This document shows positions 33,920 through 42,954 of a stretch of DNA of 64,000 nt, piece by piece. Position 1 is the stretch's first letter; each line of letters opens with the position of its first letter. Source of the DNA: Pseudomonas graminis (GTDB taxonomy: Bacteria > Pseudomonadota > Gammaproteobacteria > Pseudomonadales > Pseudomonadaceae). The notes beneath the pieces were generated by a model. That model worked only from the letters and a program-made list of their open reading frames with translations. It was not told where the DNA came from and did no database searches. The stretch lies in assembly GCF_004364335.1 (NCBI RefSeq), contig NZ_SOCR01000004.1, positions 434,001 to 498,000 on the forward strand. Reading direction: 5' to 3'. The position numbers and the translations under genes were made by a program.

Positions 33920-35662
33920 TCAATGGGAATGCCGCGGCACTTCCGAGCCGCGCATGCCGACCAGGAAGTCGAAATCGCAACCCTGATCGGCCTGCATCAC
34001 ATGATCGATGTACAGCTGACGATAGCCGCCGATCAACAGCTGAGGCGGCGCTTGCCAATCGGCCAGGCGTGCGGCCAGCTCCGCTTCCGGAATATCCAGA
34101 TGCAAGCGGCCGGTTGCGCAATCCAGTTCGATGAAATCACCTTCCTGCACCACCGCCAGCGGACCCCCGGCTGCAGCCTCGGGTGCCACGTGCAAAACCA
34201 CAGTCCCATAGGCCGTGCCGCTCATGCGCGCATCGGAAATCCTCACCATGTCGGTCACGCCCTGGGCCAGCAGCTTGGCCGGCAGACCCATGTTGCCGAC
34301 TTCGGCCATGCCCGGATAACCCTTCGGCCCGCAGTTCTTCATGACCAGAATGCTGTTGGCATCCACGTCCAGCTCCGGATCGTTGATGCGCGCCTTGTAC
34401 ATGTCGAAGTTCTCGAACACCACCGCGCGACCCCTGTGTTTCATCAGCGCAGGCGTGGCAGCGGACGGTTTGAGCACCGCGCCCAGCGGCGCGAGGTTGC
34501 CGCGCAGCACGCAAATTCCGCCATCGGCGACCAGCGGATTGTCGATGGCGCGGATCACTTCATCGTCGCCATAGATCGGCGAGCTCTGCACGTTTTCCCA
34601 GAGCGTCTTGCCGTTGGCGGTCAAGGCGTCGGGATGGGGAATCAGGTTGTTCTCGCCCAGACGACGCAACACCGCAGGCAGGCCGCCGGCGTAGTAGAAC
34701 TCTTCCATCAGGAAGCGCCCGGAAGGCTGCAGGTCCACCAGCGTCGGCGTGCCGCGACCGATGCGGGTCCAGTCGTCCAGCTCCAGCTCTACGCCGATGC
34801 GACCGGCGATGGCTTTCAGGTGAATAACCGCGTTGGTCGAACCGCCGATGGCGGCGTTGACGCGAATGGCGTTTTCGAAGGCCTCACGGGTCAGGATCTT
34901 CGACAGCCGCAGGTCCTCGTTGACCATCTGCACAGCGCGCATGCCGGACATATGCGCCAGCACGTAACGGCGGGAATCCACCGCAGGTATTGCGGCGTTG
35001 TGCGGCAGCGACGTGCCAAGCGCTTCGGCCATGCACGCCATCGTCGAGGCGGTGCCCATGGTGTTGCAGGTACCGGCCGAGCGCGACATGCCCGATTCGG
35101 CAGAGAGGAATTCGTCGAGGCTGATCTGCCCGGCTTTATAGGATTCGTGCATCTGCCAGACGATGGTGCCGGCGCCGATGTCCTTGCCTTTGTGTTTGCC
35201 GTTGAGCATCGGCCCGCCGGTGACGACGATGGCCGGGATGTCACAGCTGGCGGCGCCCATCAACAGGGCAGGGGTGGTCTTGTCGCAACCGGTCAGCAGC
35301 ACAACGCCGTCGATGGGGTTGCCGCGAATCGCCTCTTCAACGTCCATGCTCGCCAGGTTGCGGGTCAGCATGGCGGTCGGGCGCAGGTTCGATTCGCCGT
35401 TGGAGAAGACCGGGAATTCGACCGGGAAACCACCGGCTTCGATCACGCCGCGTTTGACGTGTTCGGCGATGGTGCGGAAGTGGGCGTTGCAGGGGGTGAG
35501 TTCGGACCAGGTGTTGCAGATGCCGATGATCGGCTTGCCCTGGAACTGATGGTCGGCGATGCCCTGGTTCTTCATCCAGCTGCGGTACATGAAGCCGTTC
35601 TTGTCGGCGGTACCGAACCACTGGGCGGAGCGCAGCACGGGTTTCTTATCGGAATCGGACAT
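33920..35662 (-). CDS. IlvD/Edd-family sugar-acid dehydratase (L-arabonate dehydratase-like)
   Basis: A 580-aa iron-sulfur dehydratase that should turn an aldonate into a 2-keto-3-deoxy acid. Cluster and Mg ligands: Cys in CNTWSELTPCN, TGCDKTTPA and SAGTCNTMGTASTM. The opening LRSAQWFGTADKNGFMYRSW and the length fit the L-arabonate/D-xylonate/D-galactonate dehydratase branch more than IlvD proper. Neighbours (FadR-type regulator, MFS carriers, AraD1 hydrolase, lactonase) support a pentose or hexose acid pathway. The exact sugar cannot be read from sequence. Confidence 0.87.
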   Translation of the reverse strand: MSDSDKKPVLRSAQWFGTADKNGFMYRSWMKNQGIADHQFQGKPIIGICNTWSELTPCNAHFRTIAEHVKRGVIEAGGFPVEFPVFSNGESNLRPTAMLTRNLASMDVEEAIRGNPIDGVVLLTGCDKTTPALLMGAASCDIPAIVVTGGPMLNGKHKGKDIGAGTIVWQMHESYKAGQISLDEFLSAESGMSRSAGTCNTMGTASTMACMAEALGTSLPHNAAIPAVDSRRYVLAHMSGMRAVQMVNEDLRLSKILTREAFENAIRVNAAIGGSTNAVIHLKAIAGRIGVELELDDWTRIGRGTPTLVDLQPSGRFLMEEFYYAGGLPAVLRRLGENNLIPHPDALTANGKTLWENVQSSPIYGDDEVIRAIDNPLVADGGICVLRGNLAPLGAVLKPSAATPALMKHRGRAVVFENFDMYKARINDPELDVDANSILVMKNCGPKGYPGMAEVGNMGLPAKLLAQGVTDMVRISDARMSGTAYGTVVLHVAPEAAAGGPLAVVQEGDFIELDCATGRLHLDIPEAELAARLADWQAPPQLLIGGYRQLYIDHVMQADQGCDFDFLVGMRGSEVPRHSH

Positions 35663-35694
35663 AAATCAGCACTCTTATTGTTAGGCTTTATTTG

Positions 35695-35778
35695 TAAGAC
35701 TAAAGGCTGCAGGTGCTGACTAAAATAGGCCGAAAATGTCGCGAGTGGAAGAGTTGTAGTCTTAAATAGTAATACTAT
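35695..35778. promoter_or_regulatory. Candidate operators between dehydratase and MFS genes
   Basis: Within the 230-bp divergent gap: a perfect palindrome ATAGTA-A-TACTAT at 35766-35778, and an inverted pair TAAGACTA (35695-35702) and TAGTCTTA (35757-35764), both preceded by TTG or GT. These are plausible binding sites for the cluster's GntR regulator. Inference only. Confidence 0.45.
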
Positions 35779-35892
35779 ATAGTCGATCTCAACCGAGGGA
35801 CGACCCTGCCGGCTTCATCCGCAGCAATGCGCACACGAAGGCAGAGGCGATCCCCGCAGGCTTCCATAACAAAAACAATGAGGACCGCATCC

Positions 35893-37209
35893 ATGAGCCA
35901 GGAACTCAGGCTTATTCGTCGCATCACCCTGAAACTCATTCCTTTTCTGATCCTGCTCTATCTGATCGCCTACGTAGACCGCTCCGCCGTCGGCTTCGCC
36001 AAGCTGCACATGGGCGCGGACGTCGGCATCGGTGACGCGGCCTATGGCATGGGTGCCGGCCTGTTCTTCATTGGCTACTTCCTGCTGGAAATCCCCAGCA
36101 ACCTGATGCTCGAACGCTTCGGCGCGCGGCGCTGGTTCGCGCGGATCATGCTCACCTGGGGCGCGATCACCATGGGCATGGCTTTCGTCCAGGGCCCGAC
36201 CAGCTTTTACGTCATGCGCTTTCTGCTCGGCGCGGCCGAGGCGGGATTCTTCCCCGGCGTTCTGTACTACATCACCCAGTGGTTCCCCGTCCGCCATCGC
36301 GGCAAGATCCTCGGTCTGTTCATTCTTTCCCAGCCCATTGCGATGATGATCACCGGCCCGATTTCCGGTGGTTTGCTGGGCATGGAAGGGGTGGCGGGTC
36401 TGCACGGCTGGCAGTGGCTGTTCCTGTGCATCGGCGCGCCGGCGATTCTGCTGACCCTGCCGGTGTTGCGCTGGTTGCCTGACGGCCCCAAAGACGTGAA
36501 ATGGATGGACCCGGTCGAGAAGCAATGGCTCGCTGGCGAGCTGCAAAAGGACCTGGAAGAATACGGCCAGACCCGCCACGGCAATCCGTTGCATGCGCTG
36601 AAGGACAAACGCGTTCTGCTGCTGGCGCTCTTCTACCTCCCTGTCACGCTGAGCATTTATGGCCTGGGCCTGTGGTTGCCGACGCTGATAAAACAGTTTG
36701 GCGGCAGTGACCTGACCACAGGCTTCATTTCTGCGGTGCCCTACATTTTCGGCATCGTCGGCCTGTTGATCGTCCCGCGCAGCTCCGACCGGCTCAATGA
36801 TCGCTATGGCCACTTGGCGGTGCTGTATGTGATCGGCGTGATCGGTTTGTTTCTCAGCGCGTACCTGACGGTTCCGGTGCTGCAACTGGCGGCGCTGTCG
36901 CTGGTAGCGTTCTCGCTTTTTTCCTGCACCGCGGTGTTCTGGACCTTGCCCGGTCGTTTCTTCGCCGGCGCCAGTGCAGCGGCGGGCATCGCGTTGATCA
37001 ACTCGGTGGGTAATCTGGGCGGCTACATCGGCCCCTTTGTCATCGGCTGGCTGAAAGAACTGACCGGCAATCTGGCCAGCGGCTTGTACTTCCTTTCGGG
37101 CGTGATGATCTTCGGCCTGATCCTGACCGGTGTGGTCTACCGTGTTCTGGAACGCAAGCACGCTTTGCCCGAATCGAAATTCGCCGCCAGCGCGCGGAGC
37201 AAGGCCTGA
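35893..37209 (+). CDS. MFS sugar-acid transporter (ACS family), first copy
   Basis: A 438-aa 12-helix major facilitator of the anion:cation symporter family, the group that imports galactonate, glucarate and phthalate-type acids. Landmarks are ILLYLIAYVDRSAVGFAKL in helix 1, GYFLLEIPSNLMLERFGARRW between helices 2 and 3, and FLLGAAEAGFFPGVLYY in helix 4. TGAGGA eight bases before the ATG at 35893 chooses that start. Divergent from the dehydratase gene and likely coregulated. Confidence 0.9.
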   Translation: MSQELRLIRRITLKLIPFLILLYLIAYVDRSAVGFAKLHMGADVGIGDAAYGMGAGLFFIGYFLLEIPSNLMLERFGARRWFARIMLTWGAITMGMAFVQGPTSFYVMRFLLGAAEAGFFPGVLYYITQWFPVRHRGKILGLFILSQPIAMMITGPISGGLLGMEGVAGLHGWQWLFLCIGAPAILLTLPVLRWLPDGPKDVKWMDPVEKQWLAGELQKDLEEYGQTRHGNPLHALKDKRVLLLALFYLPVTLSIYGLGLWLPTLIKQFGGSDLTTGFISAVPYIFGIVGLLIVPRSSDRLNDRYGHLAVLYVIGVIGLFLSAYLTVPVLQLAALSLVAFSLFSCTAVFWTLPGRFFAGASAAAGIALINSVGNLGGYIGPFVIGWLKELTGNLASGLYFLSGVMIFGLILTGVVYRVLERKHALPESKFAASARSKA

Positions 37210-37221
37210 CACAAAACCCCT

Positions 37222-37307
37222 GTAGGAGCGCGCTTGCCCGCGATGGCGGTGTGTCAGACATGAAGATGTTTCAGACAGATCGCTATCGCGGGCAAGCGCG
37301 CTCCTAC
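37222..37307 (+). repeat. REP doublet, type B, 86 nt
   Basis: GTAGGAGCGCGCTTGCCCGC ... GCGGGCAAGCGCGCTCCTAC between the first MFS gene and the AraD1-type gene. Confidence 0.88.
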
Positions 37308-37342
37308 AAGGGGCGTGGAAATCTGGACACTGATACAAAACC

Positions 37343-37365
37343 TGTAGGAGCGAATTCATTCGCGA
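37343..37365 (+). repeat. Single REP-like half
   Basis: GTAGGAGCGAATTCATTCGC, a related palindrome without a partner. Confidence 0.55.
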
Positions 37366-37448
37366 AGCGCCGGTACTGACACCGCGCGGGTTCATCGCCA
37401 ACACGTTGGCGCCTACGGAGTCTTCGAAAATTCAAACAGGAGAATCCC

Positions 37449-38441
37449 ATGCATTTAGTACAGTTCGAGCTGGGCAATGGCCAGCGTCGCGTCGGTCTGG
37501 TGGACGGTCCGCTGGTTCGCGAAATCCAGGGCGCCACCAGCACCCGTGATCTGGCCCTGGCGGCCATCGAAAAGAAGATTTCCCTCGCCGAGCAGGTCGA
37601 CAGCCTGGGCCTGGGCGAAAACCACGATTATTCACAGCTGCGCGCCGATCTGATGATTCTGCCGCCGCTGGATCACCCGGATCCGGCCCACTTGCTGGTC
37701 AGCGGTACGGGCCTGACCCACTTGGGCAGCGCTTCGGCTCGGGACAAAATGCACCAGCACGGCAATGACGAAGCGGGCATGACCGACACCATGCGCATCT
37801 TCAAATGGGGGCTGGAAGGCGGCAAGCCAGCGGCCGGTCAGCCAGGCGTGCAGCCGGAGTGGTTCTACAAGGGCGACGGCAGCATTGTCATTCGTCCGGG
37901 CGAGTCGTTCCCGCAACCCCCATTCTCCGAAGACGCCGGCGAAGAGCCCGAGCTGAGCGGGCTGTACGTGATCGGTCACGACGGCAAGCCTTACCGTTTG
38001 GGTTTCGCCATCGGCAATGAATTCTCCGATCACATCATGGAGCGCAAGAACTACCTGTACCTGGCCCATTCCAAACTGCGCGCCTGCTCGTTCGGCCCGG
38101 AGCTGCGCGTAGGTGATCTGCCGCAGAACCTGGCGGGCACCAGTCGCATCCGCCGCGACGGGCAAGTGCTGTGGGAGAAAGAATTCCTGAGCGGCGAGGC
38201 CAACATGTGCCACAGCCTGGAAAACCTGGAGTACCACCACTTCAAATACGCCCAGTTCCTGCGGCCGGGCGATGTGCATGTGCATTTCTTCGGCACCGCG
38301 ACGCTGTCATTTGCCGACGGCATCAAGACCCAGCCGGGGGACACGTTCGAGATCAGCCAGCATGAGTTCGGCGCGCCGTTGATCAATGGCATTGCCCCGG
38401 CCGAGGCTGTTTTTCAGCCGGGCGCTATCAAGCAGCTTTGA
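37449..38441 (+). CDS. AraD1/GguC-type fumarylacetoacetate hydrolase family enzyme
   Basis: A 330-aa protein of the GguC/AraD1 group, a branch of the FAH superfamily often beside arabonate or galactarate dehydratases. Family blocks are LLVSGTGLTHLGSASARDKMH, YVIGHDGKPYRLGFAIGNEFSDH and EYHHFKYAQFLRPGDVHVHFFGTATLSF (metal ligands in the acidic residues). FAH enzymes cleave C-C bonds of diketo acids; members of this branch are proposed to act on 2-keto-3-deoxy or 2,4-diketo-3-deoxy pentonates. An AGGAG site precedes the ATG. Catalytic role in this cluster is inferred from context. Confidence 0.85.
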   Translation: MHLVQFELGNGQRRVGLVDGPLVREIQGATSTRDLALAAIEKKISLAEQVDSLGLGENHDYSQLRADLMILPPLDHPDPAHLLVSGTGLTHLGSASARDKMHQHGNDEAGMTDTMRIFKWGLEGGKPAAGQPGVQPEWFYKGDGSIVIRPGESFPQPPFSEDAGEEPELSGLYVIGHDGKPYRLGFAIGNEFSDHIMERKNYLYLAHSKLRACSFGPELRVGDLPQNLAGTSRIRRDGQVLWEKEFLSGEANMCHSLENLEYHHFKYAQFLRPGDVHVHFFGTATLSFADGIKTQPGDTFEISQHEFGAPLINGIAPAEAVFQPGAIKQL

Positions 38442-38466
38442 TGCCTCGCCGCTCTGCAGAAATCTC

Positions 38467-38552
38467 GTAGGCGTGAGCTTGCTCGCGATGCGGTGATCCA
38501 GCCACTGAAAGGGGTGACCGGAATGACGCTATCGCGAGCAAGCTCACTCCTA
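38467..38552 (+). repeat. REP doublet, type C, 86 nt
   Basis: GTAGGCGTGAGCTTGCTCGC ... GCGAGCAAGCTCACTCCTAC between AraD1-type and the second MFS gene. Confidence 0.85.
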
Positions 38553-38614
38553 CGGTGGGTTGCTGCCTGCTGCGCTCCATACGACACCCATAAAAACAAA
38601 ATGAGGTGCGACCC

Positions 38615-39940
38615 ATGACCGCCACTGCCATTCCGCTGGACCGCCTCGATGCCGACGCCCTCGAGGACAGCATCTACCGTAAGGTGAGCTGGCGAATCGT
38701 GCCGTTGTTCATCGCCTGTTTCCTGTTCGCCTACCTGGACCGCGTCAATATCAGCTTCGCCAAGCTGCAGATGGCCAGCGATCTGGGTTTCAGCGAAACC
38801 GTCTACGGCCTGGGCGCGAGCCTGTTCTTCGTCGGCTACTTCCTGTTCGAAGTCCCAAGCAACGTGCTGCTGCACAAGATTGGCGCGCGGATCTGGATCG
38901 CCCGGATCATGGTCTCGTGGGGCATCGCGTCCGCGTGCATGATGTTCGTGCAGACCGAATTCTGGTTCTACACGCTGCGCTTTCTGATCGGCGTGATGGA
39001 AGCGGGCTTCGTCCCCGGCGTGCTGTATTTCTTCACCCAGTGGTATCCGGGCTCACGTCGGGCGCGGGTCAACTCCTACTTCAAAAGCTCCATCTGCCTG
39101 TGCGGGATCGTCGGCGGTCCGATTGCCGGGCTGATCCTCGGTCACTTCGACGGTGTCATGGGCCTGGCCGGCTGGCGCTGGTTGTTCCTCATCGAAGGCA
39201 TCCCGTCCATTCTGCTGGGCGGCGTGGTGTTCTGGCTGGTCAAGGACCGCATCGAAGATGCCACCTGGCTGAGTGATCAGGAGAAACAGGTGGTGCTGGC
39301 GCGCATGGGCAAAGAGGCCAAACCCGTCGTCAAGCAGACCGTCAAAGACATCTGGAAACACCCGACCACCTACGTGATGTCAGGCATTTACCTGTGCCTG
39401 GTCATGGCGTTGACCGGCCTTTTGTTCTGGATGCCGCAGCTGATCAAAACCGCCGGTGTGACCGACACTCTGAACATCGGCCTGCTGACGGTGATTCCGT
39501 ATGCGGGCGCGGTGATCGGCAACCTGCTGATCGGCGCCAGTTCCGACCGTCACGGTGAGCGCCGCTGGCACATGGCGGGCTGCGCGACGCTGACGGCTGC
39601 GGGCTATCTGGTCTGTGCATTGTTTCCCGGGCAACTGGTGCCATTGATGATCGGCATGACCATGATCATGACCGGCATCATCGCCTGGATGCCGATCTTC
39701 TGGACCATTCCGCCGCGCTTTTTGACTGGCATCGCTGCCGCTGCGGGCATTGCGCTGATCAACTCCCTCGGGCAACTGGGCGGGGTCATCGCGCCGTTCA
39801 TGGTCGGCCGCATCAAGGACCTCACCGGTACGGCGACGCCAGCGCTGTTCGCGTTATTCGCCGTCAGCGTGCTGGCCATCGCGCTGATCGTTTGGGGCAT
39901 TCCGTCCCGCTACTACGCGAAGGAAGCAGTTCAGGACTGA
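38615..39940 (+). CDS. MFS sugar-acid transporter (ACS family), second copy
   Basis: A 441-aa 12-helix carrier related to, but clearly distinct from, the one at 35893. CFLFAYLDRVNISFAKLQM is helix 1, GYFLFEVPSNVLLHKIGARIW follows, and FLIGVMEAGFVPGVLYFF is helix 4. The ATG at 38615 is preceded by TGAGGTG. Lying in a probable operon with the hydrolase, it likely imports a second acid or sugar-acid substrate of the same pathway. Confidence 0.88.
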   Translation: MTATAIPLDRLDADALEDSIYRKVSWRIVPLFIACFLFAYLDRVNISFAKLQMASDLGFSETVYGLGASLFFVGYFLFEVPSNVLLHKIGARIWIARIMVSWGIASACMMFVQTEFWFYTLRFLIGVMEAGFVPGVLYFFTQWYPGSRRARVNSYFKSSICLCGIVGGPIAGLILGHFDGVMGLAGWRWLFLIEGIPSILLGGVVFWLVKDRIEDATWLSDQEKQVVLARMGKEAKPVVKQTVKDIWKHPTTYVMSGIYLCLVMALTGLLFWMPQLIKTAGVTDTLNIGLLTVIPYAGAVIGNLLIGASSDRHGERRWHMAGCATLTAAGYLVCALFPGQLVPLMIGMTMIMTGIIAWMPIFWTIPPRFLTGIAAAAGIALINSLGQLGGVIAPFMVGRIKDLTGTATPALFALFAVSVLAIALIVWGIPSRYYAKEAVQD

Positions 39941-40023
39941 CTTCGCCATCTAGCCACGCCGAGGCCACTGCTTCGGCGTCTTTTCACCTATCATTCGCAC
40001 TTTCACTGATGCGAACCACTGCC

Positions 40024-40323
40024 ATGACCACCACACCAGATTCCCTGCGCACTGAACTCCAGACTGCGCTGACCGCCCACAGCATGCTGGAAATCGACGG
40101 CCTGCACGCTTTCGAATTCACCCTCGACGAAATGCTCCAGATCGAAAGCATGGACGGCCGCGAGCGCAAGGTATGGCGCTTCTCGCTGGCGCAGATCGAT
40201 GCCGCCGCGTTCGATGCCGCATTGCAAAGCTGGGTCATCAACGACGGCAACGCCGACCACCGCATCGTCGTGCTTCAAGGAATTGCGGCGAGTGATGAGG
40301 ACGAAGAGGGCGAGCAGGAGTAA
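40024..40323 (+). CDS. Small acidic protein, unknown (DUF5629-like)
   Basis: A 99-aa acidic protein. LEIDGLHAFEFTLDEMLQIESMDGRERKVWRFSLAQ is the most structured part; the end DEDEEGEQE is highly acidic. It recalls a small Pseudomonas-only family I believe is DUF5629, without certainty. An in-frame ATG at 40009 is an equally possible start. Sits 83 bp after the MFS gene; no functional link visible. Confidence 0.7.
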   Translation: MTTTPDSLRTELQTALTAHSMLEIDGLHAFEFTLDEMLQIESMDGRERKVWRFSLAQIDAAAFDAALQSWVINDGNADHRIVVLQGIAASDEDEEGEQE

Positions 40324-40669
40324 CCCCGCGCTCATCAATCAAGGCGACATTTTTGAATTCAATGCGGATCTGTGGCCGGATCGGGATCAAATGTAGGAGC
40401 GCGCTTGCCCGCGATTGCGGTGGGGCAGCGAGATATTCAGTGGCTGACACAACGCAATCGCGGGCAAGCGCGCTCCTACAAGGGCTTTGTGTCGTTTAGA
40501 GATGCTGCGGCTAAGCTGGCTCCTACAGATGTGTTGCCTGACGCGGATGAGCGACATGTCCCGCCATTTCACGACGCCCAGCCGGCAACTACTTTCTGCA
40601 ATACGCTGTCATAGCCGTTGACCATCCGCGTGTACGGCGCGCCAACAACTCCAACAAGAGAACAGCCCA
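40324..40669. other. Intergenic region carrying a type B REP doublet
   Basis: 346 bp before the lactonase. Apart from the REP pair at 40393-40479 nothing is recognised. Confidence 0.5.
40393..40479 (+). repeat. REP doublet, type B, 87 nt
   Basis: GTAGGAGCGCGCTTGCCCGC ... GCGGGCAAGCGCGCTCCTAC. Confidence 0.88.
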
Positions 40670-41839
40670 ATGACTCCCAGACTTCTGCCGTGGTTAGCGC
40701 TCGCCAGCAGCCTTTCCGCGCTCTCCGTTCAGGCCAAACCCATGACTGATTACGACGTACTGGTCGGCTCCTACACCGCCGGCACCAGCGAAGGCATCTA
40801 CCGACTCGGTTTTAACACCCAGACCGGCCAGCTCGACGCCAAGCCGCGTCAGGTGATCAACAGCGATAACCCGTCCTGGCTGACTCTGTCCAAAGACCAG
40901 CGGCATATGTTCGCGGTCAACGAGAACGGCCCAGGCCAGAAGGACGTCGTCGGCAAGGTCAGCAGCTACGCCATCGACCCCAAGACCCACGCGGTGTCGT
41001 TCCTGAACCAGGTCGAAACCAAAAGCGAGGAGCCTACCCATTCCGGCCTGAGCCTGGACGGGCGTTTTCTCTTCGTCGCCAACTACGCCGTGCACCCTGA
41101 TCCGGGTGGCCTGCTGGCAGTCGTGCCGGTCGGCAAGGACGGCAGACTGGCGCCGGTAGTGCAGACCGCGACCCACGAAGCGAGCAAGGTCAACCCGGAG
41201 CGTCAGGCCTCATCCCACGTCCACGCAGCGGTACCCACGCCTGATGGCAAGTACCTGATCGCCATGGACCTGGGCGCTGACAAGATGTTTGTCTTCAACT
41301 ACGACGCCAACAAGCCACAGCCGCTGCAACCGGCGAAGGTCTCGGCAATCGACCTGCCACCGGGCAGCGGTCCGCGCCACCTGACGTTCAGCAAGGACGG
41401 CAAACACGCCTGGCTGACCATGGAAATGACGGCCCAAGTGGCGGTGTTTGATTACCATGACGGCGTGTTCAAGCGCACCCAGCTGGTCGACCTTGCCAAC
41501 AAGGAAGGCCAGCAAAACCGTGCCGCCGGTGGCCTGCACACTTCGCCAGACGGCAAATTCCTCTACGTTGCCAACCGTGGCGAAGTGAACGAACTGCTGG
41601 TGTTCAGCATTAACGCCGCCAACGGTCAGCTCAAGGAAATCCAGCGTCGCAGCGTGGAAGGTAAGGAACCGCGCGAGTTCGCCTTCGACCCGAGCGGCCA
41701 CTTCGTGCTGATCGCCAACCAGAAAAGCAACCAGATCGTGACCGTCCGCGTTGACCCGAAAACCGGTCTGCTGGGCGATACCGTGCAGAAAGTCGACTTC
41801 GATTCGCCGTCTGACTTTCATTTCCTCACGGCCAAGTAA
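40670..41839 (+). CDS. Exported lactonase-family beta-propeller protein
   Basis: A 389-aa member of the 6-phosphogluconolactonase (Pgl/YbhE, seven-bladed propeller) family. A signal peptide (LLPWLALASSLSALSVQA) sends it to the periplasm, unlike cytoplasmic Pgl. Typical blades are DYDVLVGSYTAGTSEGIY, HVHAAVPTPDGKYL, LPPGSGPRHLTFSKDGKH and GGLHTSPDGKFLYVANRG. In this cluster it would hydrolyse a sugar lactone, made by a periplasmic dehydrogenase, to the aldonate that the MFS carriers import. The substrate is inferred. Confidence 0.87.
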   Translation: MTPRLLPWLALASSLSALSVQAKPMTDYDVLVGSYTAGTSEGIYRLGFNTQTGQLDAKPRQVINSDNPSWLTLSKDQRHMFAVNENGPGQKDVVGKVSSYAIDPKTHAVSFLNQVETKSEEPTHSGLSLDGRFLFVANYAVHPDPGGLLAVVPVGKDGRLAPVVQTATHEASKVNPERQASSHVHAAVPTPDGKYLIAMDLGADKMFVFNYDANKPQPLQPAKVSAIDLPPGSGPRHLTFSKDGKHAWLTMEMTAQVAVFDYHDGVFKRTQLVDLANKEGQQNRAAGGLHTSPDGKFLYVANRGEVNELLVFSINAANGQLKEIQRRSVEGKEPREFAFDPSGHFVLIANQKSNQIVTVRVDPKTGLLGDTVQKVDFDSPSDFHFLTAK

Positions 41840-41870
41840 TCGCCAGCGACACTTTGACGCAGGCTCAGCC

Positions 41871-41888
41871 CTTGGTTCTCAAGGGCTC
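41871..41888 (+). terminator. Weak hairpin after the lactonase gene
   Basis: AGCCCTTG / CAAGGGCT around a 5-nt loop with no T-run; possible terminator or pause. Confidence 0.35.
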
Positions 41889-42022
41889 TGGGCCTCTATC
41901 AATCCAAGTGATAAGGGCTAGTGCCAGAAAAGATTTTTTCCAAACCTCCCTCGGGCGTAACTTTCATTCCACGGCCACGACGGTCAAGACTTGAAACGAC
42001 ACACCACAGCGAGGTACCCACC

Positions 42023-42205
42023 ATGAACTTCAATCTCTTCTCCATCATCGCCGCGTCCGCTATCTCCGCCACTGTTGCTCTGCCAGCCAGCGCCAGTGTC
42101 GAAGCCACCGACAAAAAAGTCAGCTCTACCCAGAGCTACACCCCGAAGTACCTGCAACAAAGCGCCAACTTCTACGCCGCTCTGGATCACAAGATTCAAC
42201 AATGA
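42023..42205 (+). CDS. Small exported protein, unknown
   Basis: A 60-aa protein with a signal peptide (FSIIAASAISATVALPASA) and a short mature part rich in Ser, Thr and Lys ending in NFYAALDHKIQQ. GAGG precedes the ATG by 8 nt. Followed by a long hairpin. No family recognised. Confidence 0.7.
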   Translation: MNFNLFSIIAASAISATVALPASASVEATDKKVSSTQSYTPKYLQQSANFYAALDHKIQQ

Positions 42206-42221
42206 ATAGCACTTCGAAGTG

Positions 42222-42266
42222 AATCCATTCCCCGTTAACGAACGTATCGTTGCCGGGGAATGGATT
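42222..42266 (+). terminator. Long hairpin downstream of the small exported protein
   Basis: Outer 12-bp stem AATCCATTCCCC / GGGGAATGGATT with an inner AACGA / TCGTT stem. No T-run follows, so it may act as an mRNA 3' stabiliser rather than a classic terminator. Confidence 0.5.
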
Positions 42267-42495
42267 TGTAAGAACCTGATGTGAGCTGCAATTGTTTGAT
42301 CACCGGAAAACGCTTTCGCGAGCAACTTCGTCTTCTACAGGTTGATGCGACCCACTGACCACTGAGTGTCAGGCCATGCATCAAGTGCCGGCGAGCTTGT
42401 TCGCGAAAGCGTTGAATTCCTCCCCTTTGGTCCCCGTCTGCTGGATAAGCGATGGGGATTTTTTGTGTGTGGGATTTAGGTCCGACGACAACCCT

Positions 42496-42601
42496 GTAGG
42501 AGTGAGCTTGCTCGCGAAGACTGCATTTCAGCCTGTGGAGATTGGGTGGATGTACCAGCTTCTTCGCGAGCAAGGTGGAGCGCCACCCCGGTCACTCCTA
42601 C
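42496..42601 (+). repeat. Type C REP doublet with an inserted segment, 106 nt
   Basis: Left arm GTAGGAGTGAGCTTGCTCGC is intact; the right arm is interrupted, GCGAGCAAG then GTGGAGCGCCACCCCG-like extra sequence, then TCACTCCTAC. About 19 nt longer than the intact doublets. Confidence 0.75.
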
Positions 42602-42762
42602 AGAAAGGGGATGTACAGGGATATCGTCGATATCTATCAGCGTGATTAAGTCCTTGAATGATCAACCCCATCGATGTTTTGAATCGCCAGCCATCGTTTT
42701 TTAATACGCACAACTTCAAGCACTCTGGGCGCCTGAAACAGACACGTCCCGGAGCTACAAAC

Positions 42763-42954
42763 ATGGCCACTGCCATCCTCACTTCAATCAAACACGGCGC
42801 TTATACCGCCATCGCGTTGTATGTTGTTTTCATCGCAGTGGTCACCGTCATCAGTACGAATCCACCACTCAATGCCGCGTCGCCGTTTTCGACCCAAACA
42901 GCTTCCGTTGAACTCAATCGTGCAGCTGTTCAAGCTCAGGGGCGTGCGTCGTGA
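42763..42954 (+). CDS. Small membrane protein, unknown
   Basis: A 63-aa protein with one clear membrane helix (TAIALYVVFIAVVTVIS) and a polar tail. GGAG lies 9 nt before the ATG. Its TGA overlaps the GTG of the next small gene, so the two look like a translationally coupled pair. Confidence 0.55.
   Translation: MATAILTSIKHGAYTAIALYVVFIAVVTVISTNPPLNAASPFSTQTASVELNRAAVQAQGRAS

Larger units (their letters stand above)
42206..42762. other. Intergenic region with hairpin and REP repeats
   Basis: 557 bp. Contains the long imperfect hairpin at 42222-42266, a degenerate REP fragment near 42310, a possible weak terminator (about 42430-42465, GC stem then six Ts), and the enlarged type C REP doublet at 42496-42601. 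No gene supported. Confidence 0.5.

Noticed and set aside
33656..35719. 687-codon frame antisense to the IlvD/Edd dehydratase
   Set aside because: Its start runs through a REPIN and the rest mirrors the dehydratase gene.
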